32,754 nt of DNA, taken from NCBI GenBank assembly GCA_002148405.1, contig MUGG01000054.1:1-32754 (forward strand), read 5' to 3'. The notes under the pieces are model-generated. The model did no database searches. It had not been told where the DNA came from and saw only the letters and a list, made by a program, of their open reading frames with translations. Positions 1-10,530 of this stretch are shown piece after piece. Position numbers and translations under genes: made by a program. This DNA is from Alkalinema sp. CACIAM 70d (GTDB taxonomy: Bacteria > Cyanobacteriota > Cyanobacteriia > Leptolyngbyales > Leptolyngbyaceae). The first letter of the stretch is position 1. Each line of letters opens with the position of its first letter.

Positions 1-147
1 ACTATCAAATTTCATTATCCTAAAATATTAGAGCTTTAAACTTAGCTCCTCCTTATCAAGAACCTATAAATCTTCCTGACATCTCCCTTCCTAAAGATAC
101 GCAGTCAGGCCAGACTCTAAACAGCATTTTAGGATTCTTGAAGCCCC

Positions 148-432
148 ATGTTAATTCGAGCATTTCGTCGATATCATCGTGTACTTGCCCTGATTACTTG
201 TATTCCTTTTTTTCTTACCACCATTACGGGCATGGCCTATCCCATTCTGTCAGATTGGCTGGGCACCAAGCGATTTCTTTGGTTGCTGATGCGTATTCAC
301 ACAGGAGAATTGTTTGGGCTTCAAGCCATTTACCCGGTTCTCAATGGATTGGGGAGTTTGGGTTTATTAATGACTGGATTATCGATGATGGGCGTCTTTC
401 GGAGATCAAAATCATCGGGAACTACTCAATAG
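148..432 (+). CDS. PepSY-like small membrane protein
   Basis: The 94-residue protein has a basic N-terminus (RAFRRYHR), a first hydrophobic segment at about residues 12-32, a short loop with an RIHTGE motif at about 49-54, and a second hydrophobic segment at about 62-82, followed by a basic tail. The pattern of a basic start, an HRVLALI helix and a THTG/IHTGE-like motif resembles the PepSY-associated transmembrane family, in a very short cyanobacterial form that lacks the extracytoplasmic PepSY domains. It is predicted to sit in a membrane; its function is unknown. The start is the only ATG that keeps the first helix whole, with a weak GAAG 4 bases upstream. Its last 11 bases overlap the 3' end of the convergent histidine kinase gene. 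The family assignment is from recalled pattern only. Confidence 0.65.
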   Translation: MLIRAFRRYHRVLALITCIPFFLTTITGMAYPILSDWLGTKRFLWLLMRIHTGELFGLQAIYPVLNGLGSLGLLMTGLSMMGVFRRSKSSGTTQ

Positions 433-3226
433 CCATCGCATCTAGATCGATCGGAATCTCAATCACAAACTCCGCACCCCCGGATTTGGTCGATCGACAG
501 CGCAAGGTTCCTCGATGCTTCTCTGTCACAATTTGGTAGCTAATGGACAGCCCCATGCCCGTTCCTTGGCCCACGGGCTTGGTTGTAAAAAACGGATCAA
601 ACAATCGCGATCGATGTTCTGGAGGAATGCCGACTCCATTATCCGCGATCGTAATTTTTACCCACTCCGGCTTACTGACTTCCGTGACGATTGTAATCTT
701 CGGTTGCTCCGTTGCTTCCAAATCCACCTTAGGAAATTTCTCGATAACCGCATCGATCGCATTGGCCAACAGATTCATAAACACTTGGTTCAACTGACCT
801 GCATAGCACTTGACGGATGGTAAATCTCCATACACCTTTTCCACTTGAATGTTGGGTTTATCGGCATTGGCCTTGAGCCGATGTTGCAAAATCATCAATG
901 TACTATCCAAGCCTTCATGGACATCGGCAACTTTGCAATCCGCCTCATCCAACCGGGAAAACGTCCGCAATGACAACACAATCTGCTTAATTCGTTCTGC
1001 ACCCTCCTGAATCGATCGCAGTGTTTTTGGAAAATCCTGCACTAGAAAATCTAATTCTATTGCTTCAGCCCAATCCTGAATTTCTGAGGCAGGATTGGGA
1101 TAATGCCGCTGGTACAGTTTTAACAGACCCAAAACACCCTGGGCATAGGCTTCCACATGGCTCAAATTACCATAAATAAAACTGGTGGGATTGTTAATCT
1201 CATGGGCGACTCCCGCCACCAACTGACCTAGCGAAGACATCTTTTCACTTTGGACGAGTTGGGCTTGGGCGTGCTTTAGTTCCTTAATCGCGATCGCTAA
1301 ATCAATGGCTTGCCGTCGAGATCGGGCCTCCGACTGTTTCAGCGCTTCTTCGACCTGCTTCCGCTCCGTTACATCAAACAAAAAACCATCCCAAATAATA
1401 TCCCCATTCTCCCGCTTCGTCGGAATGGATTGACCTTGAATCCATTTAACAATTCCGGAAGCCGTCCGAATTCGATGTTCCGAAAACCACGGTTCCAAGG
1501 TTTGCGCTGACACCATCACGGATTGATTCAGCGCTGTAACATCCTCCGGAAGCACCAAGCTCCACAATGCATTCGGATCAGCAACAGCCATCTCCGGCGC
1601 AACTTCATACACATCCCAACACCGGGGACTGACATAGACAAATTCTTGTGAGCCATCTGGACGCAACAAAAATTGGTACAGAATGCCCGGAATATTTTTA
1701 GCCAACTGGCGAAATTCCCGTTGTTGTTGCTTCAGCGCCCGCTCCACCAACTTGCGATCGCTAATATCTCGGATCACCGACAAAGCATGGGGTTTCCCTC
1801 GATATAAATAGGGCGTGCCAATCACCTCCACATCCACGATCGAGCCGTCCCGCCGGAAATACTTAGACTCCGCAGAAAAGGGTTGTCCTTGGTCAATACA
1901 ATCAAAAAATCGAGTCAACTGAAATTGATATTCCGGGACAATGACATCTTTTGTATCCAGGCCAATTAATGCCTCGTAGGGATACCCATAGATACGACAG
2001 GCCGCTGGATTCGCTTCAACCACATGATGCGTTGCCAGATCCGTCATCACAATCCCATCCGTAACCGTTTCCACAATGCCCCGGTATTGTGCCTCCTGCT
2101 GCCGTAAGCTGGCTTCGGTTTGCTTGCGCTCAATCTCAGCCCCCACCCGCGCCGCAAAAATCCGCAAAATCGACTCCTGGGTGCGATCGTCCTCATTCAA
2201 CGGTTGGGTGCCCAACACCCCCATCGTGCCGAGTAAACGACCCTGGCTATCCACCAACGTAATACTTAAATAACTTTCGACTCCCCACACCGTTAAATCG
2301 TGATCCTCAGGAAATCTCGCTTGTAGGGAATGGGGAAACCGGGCAAACCCCTCCTGAACTGTAACGGCACAGGGGGTTCCCACCAAATCATATTCAAAAT
2401 TCTCAGCAAAATCCTTCCCAGCCCAGACTGCCAACATTCTTGCCCGCGATCGCGTGTCATCAATAAATTCCGTAATGAACGCAAACGGCATCCGCAAAGC
2501 CTCTGCCAAGAATTTCACACACGATCGAAAGAACTCATCTCCGGTACTTGCACTGGTTCCATCTACAACCAACCGCAAAGCTTCCTCGTGGCGTTTCCGT
2601 TCCGTCCAGTCAAAGGCAGTTCCAATCACCCGATAGACCCGATCTTGCTCATCCTTCACTGGATTCAAGGTCGTCATCCACCAAGTGACTTTCCCTTGGA
2701 AAACCAGAGATTCCTCATACTGCAACGGCAATCCCGTCTGCACTACATGCTGCAACCGCTGCCGCGCTAATGCTCCCGCTTCGACCCCATGAATGGCCTC
2801 CGGCGTTTTGCCCATCACCTCCGCACTAGATAGCCCCGCCACCTGTTCCGCCGATCGATTCCAGCTTGCATAGCGGAACTCATCCCCGCCTATCACATCA
2901 ATCACAAAGATAGGATAATCCACACCATCGTAAATCGATCGCAAAAACTGTTCCTGCTCAGAGGGGATGGGTTCTTGCCAACTCCTATCCCGAGGTTCTT
3001 GTTTATATCGTTGTAATTCATAGCGAATACCTGCCGCTCGCGAAAATGCTTCTGAAATGCCATCTCGAGTACTGATCGTTTTAAGTTGTCGTTTTGCAGC
3101 GATCGCCAACCGATCGTACGCTTCCCGTAATGCTTCCTTCATCCATTGGTTTTCCTGTTCGAGCAGCATTAATTGCTGAGAGACAGAACCCAGTTCATCT
3201 GATTGAAGTGCGGAATTAAGAAGCAT
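422..3226 (-). CDS. PAS/GAF multi-sensor histidine kinase
   Basis: This is a cytoplasmic sensor kinase of about 934 residues with no membrane segment. In order it has an N-terminal coiled coil (about 15-60), a PAS domain ending in a PAC-like FDWTERKR (to about 212), a GAF domain (about 225-370), two further PAS domains (about 378-495 and 502-625), a coiled coil, and a HisKA domain with the phosphoacceptor His in GVAHEINNP (about residue 675). The HATPase_c domain carries an N box (NLLANAID), G1 (DNGVGIP), F box (FDPFF) and G2 (GQGTGMGLS). All catalytic boxes are intact, so it should be active. The signal is unknown, and no response regulator is adjacent. The frame stays open to a TTG at 3355, but those 43 extra residues look non-coding, so I chose the ATG at 3226. 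The 3' end overlaps the facing PepSY-like gene by 11 bp. Confidence 0.9.
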   Translation of the reverse strand: MLLNSALQSDELGSVSQQLMLLEQENQWMKEALREAYDRLAIAAKRQLKTISTRDGISEAFSRAAGIRYELQRYKQEPRDRSWQEPIPSEQEQFLRSIYDGVDYPIFVIDVIGGDEFRYASWNRSAEQVAGLSSAEVMGKTPEAIHGVEAGALARQRLQHVVQTGLPLQYEESLVFQGKVTWWMTTLNPVKDEQDRVYRVIGTAFDWTERKRHEEALRLVVDGTSASTGDEFFRSCVKFLAEALRMPFAFITEFIDDTRSRARMLAVWAGKDFAENFEYDLVGTPCAVTVQEGFARFPHSLQARFPEDHDLTVWGVESYLSITLVDSQGRLLGTMGVLGTQPLNEDDRTQESILRIFAARVGAEIERKQTEASLRQQEAQYRGIVETVTDGIVMTDLATHHVVEANPAACRIYGYPYEALIGLDTKDVIVPEYQFQLTRFFDCIDQGQPFSAESKYFRRDGSIVDVEVIGTPYLYRGKPHALSVIRDISDRKLVERALKQQQREFRQLAKNIPGILYQFLLRPDGSQEFVYVSPRCWDVYEVAPEMAVADPNALWSLVLPEDVTALNQSVMVSAQTLEPWFSEHRIRTASGIVKWIQGQSIPTKRENGDIIWDGFLFDVTERKQVEEALKQSEARSRRQAIDLAIAIKELKHAQAQLVQSEKMSSLGQLVAGVAHEINNPTSFIYGNLSHVEAYAQGVLGLLKLYQRHYPNPASEIQDWAEAIELDFLVQDFPKTLRSIQEGAERIKQIVLSLRTFSRLDEADCKVADVHEGLDSTLMILQHRLKANADKPNIQVEKVYGDLPSVKCYAGQLNQVFMNLLANAIDAVIEKFPKVDLEATEQPKITIVTEVSKPEWVKITIADNGVGIPPEHRSRLFDPFFTTKPVGQGTGMGLSISYQIVTEKHRGTLRCRSTKSGGAEFVIEIPIDLDAMAIE

Positions 3227-3656
3227 ACTAAAATCTCGCAGAAACTCAAGAGCGAAGATAGGGACAAGGCAATTGTGGCAAGCGAGTGGGAAAAATTTAA
3301 AAAGGACAAAAGAGCTGCTGAAAAATCGTAAAATTACTGAACTGTGAAAATACAATTTTCAAAAAATCAGAGAACTTACGATTTCAACACCTTAAAAAAT
3401 TCGACAAGTTCAAGATTAATCAACCTAGAAATGATTCAATAATTGATCGATCTTGAATGTGTTGATCTAGACTACCCATTCTGCAATAAGATCGACCTCT
3501 AGGACTTCAGCAAAAACTATAAAAAAACTAAAGTTATACAGTAACAAAAACAATAGAGAACAAGGAGGGACTCTTGTCACCAAAAGTCCCCCATAGGTCA
3601 TTCATCTTCAAGTCATTAATATTGAGATTCTGCATATTTAGGGAATCGAACTCGCC
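3227..3656. other. Intergenic region between kinase and clpB
   Basis: These 430 bases lie downstream of clpB and upstream of the histidine kinase, both on the minus strand. I see no convincing gene. The stretch at about 3360-3560 is AT-rich and may hold the kinase promoter. One weak hairpin is listed separately. Confidence 0.6.
3567..3590 (-). terminator. Possible weak terminator of clpB
   Basis: GGGACT (3567-3572) can pair with AGTCCC (3585-3590) across a 12-base loop. Read on the minus strand it is followed by T-rich sequence (TTGTTTTTGTTAC) only after about 14 bases. It sits 67 bp beyond the clpB stop. The stem is only 6 bp, so this is tentative. Confidence 0.3.
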
Positions 3657-6344
3657 CTAGGAAATCGGGACTTCTTCCTTCTTGTCAGCTCTCACCTTGC
3701 GACCAAACGTTAATTTCCCATCCTGACAGTCAATCACGATCGTATCTCCTGCTGCGAAGGCATTTTCTAGCAACTTCGTCGCGATCGGGTTCTGTAACTG
3801 TCGCTGAATCGCCCGCTTCAGGGGACGTGCGCCATAGGTTGGGTCATAGCCTGCATCGGCAATGTGCACCTTCGCCGCATCCGTAATTTCCAGCGAAATC
3901 TTTTGATCCGCTAACAAGCCTGCAATCTTTTGAATCTGCAAGCCTACAATGCTGCTCAATTCTTGGCGACTCAAGGGATGGAACAAAATCGTATCGTCAA
4001 TCCGATTCAGAAATTCTGGACGAAAATGCTTTTGCAAGGCCGCCATCACCCGAGCTTCCATTTCGTGATAGCGCCCATCATCTCCAGCGACTTCTAAAAT
4101 GTGTTCGCTGCCAATGTTACTCGTCATCACAATCACCGTGTTGCTAAAACTGACGGTGCGGCCCTGTCCATCGGTAATTCGCCCATCATCTAACACTTGC
4201 AGCAGGATGTTAAACACATCCGGATGCGCTTTTTCTACTTCATCAAACAGGACGACCGAATAGGGTTTGCGCCGCACGGCCTCGGTGAGTTGCCCCCCTT
4301 CCTCATAACCCACATAGCCCGGAGGGGCACCAATCACCCGCATCACCGAACTTTTGTCCATATATTCCGACATATCCAGCCGGATCATGGCATCTTCTGC
4401 GTCAAACAAAATTTCCGCCAAGGCCCGCGCTAACTCCGTCTTGCCGACGCCCGTAGGCCCCATGAAGAGAAAGGAGCCGATCGGACGATGGAGATCCTTC
4501 ATACCCGATCGGGCTCGCCGGATTGCCGCTGCTACGGCTTCCACAGCATCATTCTGCCCAATCACTCGACCGTGCAAATGCCGTTCCAGATTCAGCAACT
4601 TTTGTCGCTCCGATTCCATTAACCGATTGACGGGAATCCCCGTCCACTTGGCTACAATCTCTGCGATATCCGACTCCGTTACCTGTTCCCGTGCCAAGGT
4701 TGAACCCTGTGCTTGTAGCTTTGTAATCTCTTGTTCCCGTGCAGCCCGTTCCGATTCTAATTTCTCCAATTCATAGCGGAAGCGATACATATTGTTGTAA
4801 TCAAACTCTCGCTCTGCCTGTTTGATTTGATTGCGTAATTGCTCTTCCGTTTTCAGTTCTTCATTGCGTTCATCTAGCAATCGCTTTTCTGATTCCCAAC
4901 GACTGCTGAGATCATTCTTCCGAACTTCTAGTGTCGCAATTTCCTTCTCAATCTTCTCGACTCGACTCTTGGCTGATGCCGATGCCGTCGGGGACTTGCT
5001 CTCATCCTCTAACGATCGCTTCTCCATCTCCAATTGTGCTAACCGCCGCTCCAACGATTCCAACGCCGCTGGTTTCGAGGTCACTTCCATGCGTAACTTG
5101 GCCGAGGCTTCATCCACCAGATCGATCGCCTTATCCGGCAAAAACCGATCGGCAATATAGCGCGAAGACAATTGCGCCGCTGCCACTAAGGCCGAATCCG
5201 CAATTTTCACGCCATGGTGCGCCTCATAGCGCTCCTTCAGTCCCCGCAGGATTGACACCGTATCATCCACCGTCGGCTGCTCCACCAAGACTTGCTGGAA
5301 TCGCCGCTCCAGGGCCGCATCCTTTTCAATAAATTGACGGTACTCATTTAGCGTTGTTGCGCCAATGCAGCGCAACTCACCCCGCGCCAACATTGGCTTC
5401 AGCAAGTTGCTGGCGTCCATAGAGCCTTGGTTGCCGCCCGCGCCCACGACGGTGTGCAACTCATCAATGAACAGCACAATCTGCCCTTCCGAGGCCATCA
5501 CTTCCTTGAGCACTGTCCGCAGCCGTTCCTCAAATTCGCCCCGGTACTTGGCCCCCGCAATCAGCGATCCCATGTCTAGGGAAATCAACTGTCGATCCTT
5601 AAGTGACTCTGGCACCTGCCCATCAATAATCCGCTGGGCCAACCCTTCCACGATCGCCGTTTTGCCCACCCCCGGTTCTCCAATCAAGACCGGATTATTT
5701 TTACTCCGTCGCGAGAGAACTTGAATCACCCGCCGAATTTCCTCATCCCGGCCAATCACGGGATCAATCTTGCCCTCCCGCGCCAGTTCCGTTAGGTCGC
5801 GGCCAAACCGTTCCAGGGCCGAAGTGGGGCCATTACTAGACCCACCACTGGGTAAACCTGCCACTCGACCCGTATCCCCTGCCGCTTCCAGGGCCTTTTG
5901 AGCGGCCTTGGCTTCCTTAATTGCAACTTCTAATTGCTTACTATCTAGATTGAATGCCCGAAACAGCCGAATCCCCAAGCGCGGGTCGGTCGTAAAGCCC
6001 AGCAGCAAGTGCTCCACGCCGATCGTGGTTTCCTGGGCTGCGTTCCGGGCAATTTCCGCCCGATCGAGCAATTTTTCCAGGCTATATCCCACATACAACT
6101 GGTCAACCGCCCCTAACTTCGGTTGCCGCTGGGTAAAGTCGTCAATCTGCTGGAAGAAGCGGGTTACGTCCACGCCCGCCTTGGTCAGCACTTTTCCCAC
6201 GAGGCCATCGGCCTGTTCCAGCAGCGCCACCATCACATGCTCAGCTTCCAAGTTCTGGTGCTTATAGCGACGAACAACATCTTGGGACTGGACGATGGCT
6301 TCCCAGGCCTTTTCGGTAAACTTGCTCGGATCAGTCGGTTGCAT
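3657..6344 (-). CDS. clpB: ATP-dependent disaggregase ClpB
   Basis: ClpB is a hexameric AAA+ chaperone that, with DnaK, threads proteins out of aggregates. The 895-residue product has the full ClpB layout: a Clp-N repeat domain (about 1-145), the first AAA+ module with Walker A GEPGVGKT (about 222-229) and Walker B VLFIDELH, a coiled-coil M domain (about 410-525), and the second AAA+ module with Walker A GPTGVGKT (about 629-636), [11 protein letters not shown] and the C-terminal D2 small domain ([11 protein letters not shown]). The long M domain separates it from ClpA and ClpC. I chose the ATG at 6344 (protein begins MQPTDPSKF, as in cyanobacterial ClpB1) over an in-frame TTG at 6368. GGAG lies close upstream, with only 3 bases of spacing. 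No CIRCE element is visible upstream. Confidence 0.97.
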   Translation of the reverse strand: MQPTDPSKFTEKAWEAIVQSQDVVRRYKHQNLEAEHVMVALLEQADGLVGKVLTKAGVDVTRFFQQIDDFTQRQPKLGAVDQLYVGYSLEKLLDRAEIARNAAQETTIGVEHLLLGFTTDPRLGIRLFRAFNLDSKQLEVAIKEAKAAQKALEAAGDTGRVAGLPSGGSSNGPTSALERFGRDLTELAREGKIDPVIGRDEEIRRVIQVLSRRSKNNPVLIGEPGVGKTAIVEGLAQRIIDGQVPESLKDRQLISLDMGSLIAGAKYRGEFEERLRTVLKEVMASEGQIVLFIDELHTVVGAGGNQGSMDASNLLKPMLARGELRCIGATTLNEYRQFIEKDAALERRFQQVLVEQPTVDDTVSILRGLKERYEAHHGVKIADSALVAAAQLSSRYIADRFLPDKAIDLVDEASAKLRMEVTSKPAALESLERRLAQLEMEKRSLEDESKSPTASASAKSRVEKIEKEIATLEVRKNDLSSRWESEKRLLDERNEELKTEEQLRNQIKQAEREFDYNNMYRFRYELEKLESERAAREQEITKLQAQGSTLAREQVTESDIAEIVAKWTGIPVNRLMESERQKLLNLERHLHGRVIGQNDAVEAVAAAIRRARSGMKDLHRPIGSFLFMGPTGVGKTELARALAEILFDAEDAMIRLDMSEYMDKSSVMRVIGAPPGYVGYEEGGQLTEAVRRKPYSVVLFDEVEKAHPDVFNILLQVLDDGRITDGQGRTVSFSNTVIVMTSNIGSEHILEVAGDDGRYHEMEARVMAALQKHFRPEFLNRIDDTILFHPLSRQELSSIVGLQIQKIAGLLADQKISLEITDAAKVHIADAGYDPTYGARPLKRAIQRQLQNPIATKLLENAFAAGDTIVIDCQDGKLTFGRKVRADKKEEVPIS

Positions 6345-6612
6345 TGGCTCCAGGGAATGACGGGTCAATAAAGAGAGAGGGCGACGGAGACACCTGAAGT
6401 CATTCAGACATCTTGTCTAGACATCCTATTTTAAGGGTAGTCGCTACTTCAGGAACATTCACCCGTTCAACATTCCAGGATTCTTTACGGGAGTTCATGG
6501 CCGCGATCGCCCTTTTGCTACGGTGCCCTCTCAGGGAGGACTATTCAGGGGGCTCTCAGGTTGAGCGATTAGGGTGACCATCCCACACCTGGGCCTGGTT
6601 CAGCAGCACGGC

Positions 6613-8235
6613 TCAGAATTCAAAGGTCATCCGCAACGACCACTGCCAAACGGTTGCGCCCTTGCGGTTGTCTGGATTGGTCAAGACCATCACCGATGGA
6701 CTGATGTTGATATAGTCATTGAGAAGTAACCCAAAATAAGCCTCCACATTGGTTTGGGTCGCATTTCCCAGATCCTTGGTGATAAACGGTTGTCCGATCG
6801 CCAAACCGGCTTTGGAACCCGGAATCACAAAATTGCGTAAAATTCCTCCGATCGCCCAAGTCTTGGGATTTAAATCTAAATTTTCTCCTACAACTTGATT
6901 AAAGCCGCGATAACTGCCTAAACCAAAGCGTCCAAATACTCCAAATTGGCGACTTACAGCCCATTCAGCATTAAGTCCAAAGGCGTTAATAACACTACCA
7001 TTGACATTCCCATTTGTGTACTGTAGGCGTAGGGTGATTGGTTGATCGAAACGATACTCTGCTTCGATCGTACCTTGATAGCGATCGTGAAATAAACCCT
7101 GCGCTGGATTATTGGCATCTGCCCCTACAAACAATCCCCGCAGTGTTAATGAATCCTGCAACTGCCAACTGACTGCTGCCCCTGCGCCTCCAAAGCGATC
7201 GAGTTCATTTTGGACAATTAGTGGATTGTTACTGAAAAAGCTGGAAATGAAATTCTGTCCTGAGCCATTGGCAAAGGTATTGTGATCTATGAATGCACTG
7301 GGGGGAAGAGCTGTTCCTACGGCGACCGTTAAATTCTCCATTGGCTGAAAACTGTAATACAACTTTCGCAGCCGCACTTGGGTCTCACTCGTAACTGGAT
7401 CTAAGCCGCCGCCATCCGCTAAGACACCGAGCGTGGACAGTAATCCGCCCTTCTGAGCTTGGTTTTCTGCGATCGCGTCCCGACCTTGGTTGCCCATTTC
7501 CAATTGTGTGACTAGCAGATCGTTGCCCACAAAACTGGTATTGAGATCTAGCCGAGTCCGGGATACGATCGTGGCCCTGGCCCGAGTCCCATTTGTCAAA
7601 ATTTGGTCACTGCGAATTCCTAACTTCGTGGTGGTGGAAAACTGCTGTGCCTCCAAATCTAGCGTCAATGGCTCAATCTGGTTGGTCAGCCGATTTTTTA
7701 AGTCCTCAGCCGCCTCCTGATAAACCCGCTGTAAGTTTTTAACGGTGACTAAGTCCCCTAGGGCTCCTTCATTTTGGGACTCTTCAATAAATTGCTCAAT
7801 GCGATCGCGCAATTGACTCAGGATCGCGGCGAATTCGTAGCGATTAATGGGCCGATTTCCTCGAAAGGTGCCGTCTGGGTAGCCCACGACAATGCCATAG
7901 CGTTCCACTAACGTTTTGACTGCTTTGTAGGCCCAGTCGGAAGGCTGAATATCCGACAGTTCCGAGACTAAAGGCAACTGAGAGAGTGCAGGATCCACTA
8001 AAGGATAATTAACTCCACCAGGTTCAACAACGCTCTCCGCCCCAGGGACTGGATTCTGAACCGCCGTTGGAGTTTCGATCAACCCTGGGGGGATGGCCGT
8101 GCTAGCCCCCGAACAACTGATCTCAGCCGTCGGACAGGGTAATTCTCCTGCCCAACTGCGGCTTGTCCCTCCAACTAGCACTCCTAGCCCTACGATCGCC
8201 CATAGCTTGATCGCCCATCGATTGACGCCCTTCAC
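6613..8235 (-). CDS. SLH-domain outer-membrane porin (OprB/iron-uptake type)
   Basis: The 540-residue product is an outer-membrane channel of the cyanobacterial SLH/OprB family, often annotated as iron uptake porin. The N-terminus is a signal peptide (basic NRW, hydrophobic AIKLWAIVGLGVLVGG, cut after SWA). An SLH domain follows at about 95-150 (DWAYKAVKTLVERYG, YPDGTFRGNRPINRYEFA), which in this family binds the peptidoglycan-linked layer, then a short coiled coil at about 170-205. The rest is amphipathic beta-barrel ending in an aromatic C-terminal residue (RMTFEF). I chose the GTG at 8235 because GGAGGAG lies 8 bases upstream and the signal peptide starts right after it; the frame itself is open to a TTG at 8286. 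The transported solute is not evident from sequence, and I found no clear Fur box. Confidence 0.88.
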   Translation of the reverse strand: MKGVNRWAIKLWAIVGLGVLVGGTSRSWAGELPCPTAEISCSGASTAIPPGLIETPTAVQNPVPGAESVVEPGGVNYPLVDPALSQLPLVSELSDIQPSDWAYKAVKTLVERYGIVVGYPDGTFRGNRPINRYEFAAILSQLRDRIEQFIEESQNEGALGDLVTVKNLQRVYQEAAEDLKNRLTNQIEPLTLDLEAQQFSTTTKLGIRSDQILTNGTRARATIVSRTRLDLNTSFVGNDLLVTQLEMGNQGRDAIAENQAQKGGLLSTLGVLADGGGLDPVTSETQVRLRKLYYSFQPMENLTVAVGTALPPSAFIDHNTFANGSGQNFISSFFSNNPLIVQNELDRFGGAGAAVSWQLQDSLTLRGLFVGADANNPAQGLFHDRYQGTIEAEYRFDQPITLRLQYTNGNVNGSVINAFGLNAEWAVSRQFGVFGRFGLGSYRGFNQVVGENLDLNPKTWAIGGILRNFVIPGSKAGLAIGQPFITKDLGNATQTNVEAYFGLLLNDYINISPSVMVLTNPDNRKGATVWQWSLRMTFEF

Positions 8236-8981
8236 AGTCTCTACTCCTCCAGCCTCTCCACACAAGATTAAACCCGATCTCAGCAAATTTGGTTGGTCAA
8301 ATTCCCATGAAGCAATGATTGAAATCCGTGCTGGAAATCCACGATGCTATCCACGATCGTGCGAGTGGTGACCGCATTAGAAGATCCCTATAAGCGCCCC
8401 CAATGCAAGATTGTAAGTCCGAACTCCGCACCGTTTTCGATGAAGGAACGAGGATCCGACCCAAGACTATTCAGGATCCATTGCAGCTAATAAAATTTTC
8501 TAAACCCATTCGAGGAGAAATTTCCCCCCATTAGATCTTCAGGCCATAGCCCATCCTCCAGGATTTTTGGGGTGTGGAGTTTCTGAGGGGCAACTGTTGT
8601 CAATAGGAGCGATTAAAATCATGAATATCCATTTCTTAATTTACACATTAGACATTCAAGATACATTTTTAATCACTCCCTCTTATTAATGCTTAAATTA
8701 GTTTTAAAGTGAGTCTTCTAAGTAACGTTAAAATTATCACTAGAAAGTAATTGAATAATCAATTTTGCCAAACATTTAGTTTTGGTCTTTGACATCGTTC
8801 TAAAATCAGGCGATCGAATCTCATACAGAGCAATTGGGTCTAAATCCTTTGAGAGCCATTCTGAGAATGATTGCGCTGTAAGTGCTCAGTTCTTCCAGAG
8901 GACTCTTTGATCGAAACCATTCCCTGAATTTCGCCTGCGTAGTAGACTGACGGAGGCAGAAAATTGAGAAGGGAGGTTTCT
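8236..8981. other. Divergent intergenic region, porin/rpiA
   Basis: About 745 bases separate the divergent porin and rpiA genes and must hold the promoters of both. The part at about 8620-8780 is strongly AT-rich. I see no open frame with coding character, no tRNA signature and no recognisable operator. Confidence 0.6.
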
Positions 8982-9683
8982 ATGAACGCTCAGGATTTAA
9001 TGAAAAAACAGGTGGGTTATGCCGCTGCCGATCGTGTGCAGTCTGGCATGATTGTTGGGTTGGGCACTGGGTCTACGACTGCGTTTGCCATTCAGGCGAT
9101 CGGTGAACGGTTGCAGTCCGGCGGCCTCACGGATATCAAAGGCATTCCCACTTCTTTCCAAGCGATCGTGCTGGCCCGGAAATTTGGCATTCCCCTAGTG
9201 GGGTTAGATGAAGTGGATCACATCGATATCGCAATCGATGGAGCTGACGAAGTGGATCCCAACAAGAACCTGATTAAGGGCGGTGGCGCAGCCCACACCC
9301 AAGAAAAAATTGTCGATTCCCTCGCGAACCAATTCATCGTTGTGGTAGACAGCACCAAATTAGTCGATCAATTGGGTTCTACGTTCCTCTTGCCCGTGGA
9401 AGTATTGCCGATGGCGGTTGCTCCTGTCACTCGGGCGATCGAAAAACTGGGTGGCCAACCCCAACTGCGCATGGGGGTTAAGAAAGCAGGCCCCGTTGTG
9501 ACTGACCAAGGCAATCTCGTCATTGATGTCAAATTCGATCGTATTGACAATCCCAGCGAACTGGAGAAAACCCTCAACAATATTCCCGGTGTTCTAGAGA
9601 ATGGACTGTTTGTCAACGTTGCGGATGTCATTTTGGTGGGTGAAATCCAAAATGATCAACCGATCGTTCGAGAAATTGCTTAA
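8982..9683 (+). CDS. rpiA: Ribose-5-phosphate isomerase A
   Basis: RpiA interconverts ribose 5-phosphate and ribulose 5-phosphate in the pentose phosphate pathway and the Calvin cycle, so it feeds RuBP regeneration in a phototroph. The 233-residue protein has the normal family length and all signature motifs: GLGTGSTT (phosphate-binding loop, about 26-33), DGADEVD (about 83-89) and [12 protein letters not shown] (about 96-107). The start is certain: ATG at 8982 is preceded by GGGAGG at 5-6 bases spacing, while the upstream in-frame TTG at 8964 has no such site. It stands alone, divergent from the porin and convergent with the SGNH hydrolase gene. Confidence 0.97.
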   Translation: MNAQDLMKKQVGYAAADRVQSGMIVGLGTGSTTAFAIQAIGERLQSGGLTDIKGIPTSFQAIVLARKFGIPLVGLDEVDHIDIAIDGADEVDPNKNLIKGGGAAHTQEKIVDSLANQFIVVVDSTKLVDQLGSTFLLPVEVLPMAVAPVTRAIEKLGGQPQLRMGVKKAGPVVTDQGNLVIDVKFDRIDNPSELEKTLNNIPGVLENGLFVNVADVILVGEIQNDQPIVREIA

Positions 9684-9750
9684 TCGCTAACTGAATCTTT
9701 AAACAGTAAAATTGCAGACCCGCCGTTTTCCAGGAGGCAGAGAGACCATC

Positions 9751-9774
9751 GCCGATCGGTAAAGCGGCTTTTTT
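9751..9774 (+). terminator. Likely rpiA terminator
   Basis: GCCG (9751-9754) pairs with CGGC (9765-9768) and is followed directly by six T residues, 68 bp after the rpiA stop. The stem is short, so the call rests mainly on the T run and the position between convergent genes. Confidence 0.45.
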
Positions 9775-9817
9775 GTAGCCAAATTGCGATCGCTTGAGTC
9801 TGGATTGTTTATGCCAC

Positions 9818-10450
9818 TTATGACGCGCCCCACCAACGCTGCCACGCTGACCAATCTGCCACTAATTGCGCCCAATAAGCATAGCCCTGTGCCCGAGGAT
9901 GAGCACCGTCAAAGGTTCGCACCTCCTCCAGCCAAGGCTCATGTTGTTGCAGCGGTGTAAAGACATCCAGAAAGGGAATGGCAAGACTTTCGCAGAGAGA
10001 TTGCCATTGCTCAATTAACGCCCAAGTCCGATCGTTATGCTCCGGATCCGCGATCGGGGGTGGACTCACCATCAACACCGGATATTGCCGCTTTGCCTCG
10101 GTCAGGATCGATTGGGCATACCTGACTGAATCTGCGAGGGCCACACGGGTTTTCCCATTCTCCCAACTTGCATCATTCGTGCCAAAGGAAAATACTAAAC
10201 GACCATCACAGCCCCTCGGCAACCGTAACTCTACCTCTGCCTGCCACCGTTGACAGAGTTCCGCACTGGTTTCCCGACGAATCCCCAAATTGTAATAGGT
10301 CAAATTGTAATGAGTCGAACCATGCTTGCTTTGCTGAGCCATGGCACAGATCCGCCCCGTCCACCCCAGGCAATCTGGATCCCCAGTGCCGTTAATGAAA
10401 GATTCTCCTAAAAAACAGATTCGTCGATCACGGAGTGTTAAGAAGTGCAT
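9818..10450 (-). CDS. SGNH/GDSL-family hydrolase
   Basis: The 210-residue protein shows the four SGNH blocks: block I as FLGESFINGTGDP with the nucleophile Ser (GES in place of the usual GDS), the block II Gly in YNLGIRRET, the block III Asn in FGTNDA, and the block V Asp and His in DGAHPRAQGY. It is therefore a predicted serine esterase, lipase or acylhydrolase. No signal peptide is visible, so it probably acts in the cytoplasm. The substrate cannot be told from sequence. The ATG at 10450 opens only 6 residues before the first beta strand (RICFLGES), which suits this fold. It is convergent with rpiA, and its upstream side faces the candidate replication origin. Confidence 0.88.
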   Translation of the reverse strand: MHFLTLRDRRICFLGESFINGTGDPDCLGWTGRICAMAQQSKHGSTHYNLTYYNLGIRRETSAELCQRWQAEVELRLPRGCDGRLVFSFGTNDASWENGKTRVALADSVRYAQSILTEAKRQYPVLMVSPPPIADPEHNDRTWALIEQWQSLCESLAIPFLDVFTPLQQHEPWLEEVRTFDGAHPRAQGYAYWAQLVADWSAWQRWWGAS

Positions 10451-10530
10451 ATCAGGCTAGATTCCTTGTGTGGCAAGGACTTCAAGGATCGGCATCATAC
10501 CGCGATCGAGCGCGTTTTTCAACAAATCCT

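Noticed and set aside
3227..3355. N-terminal extension of the histidine kinase
   Set aside because: It starts at TTG, is rich in Phe and Ser from AT-rich DNA and precedes a better ATG at 3226.
6345..6612. CIRCE heat-shock operator upstream of clpB
   Set aside because: I looked for the TTAGCACTC-N9-GAGTGCTAA dyad and did not find it.
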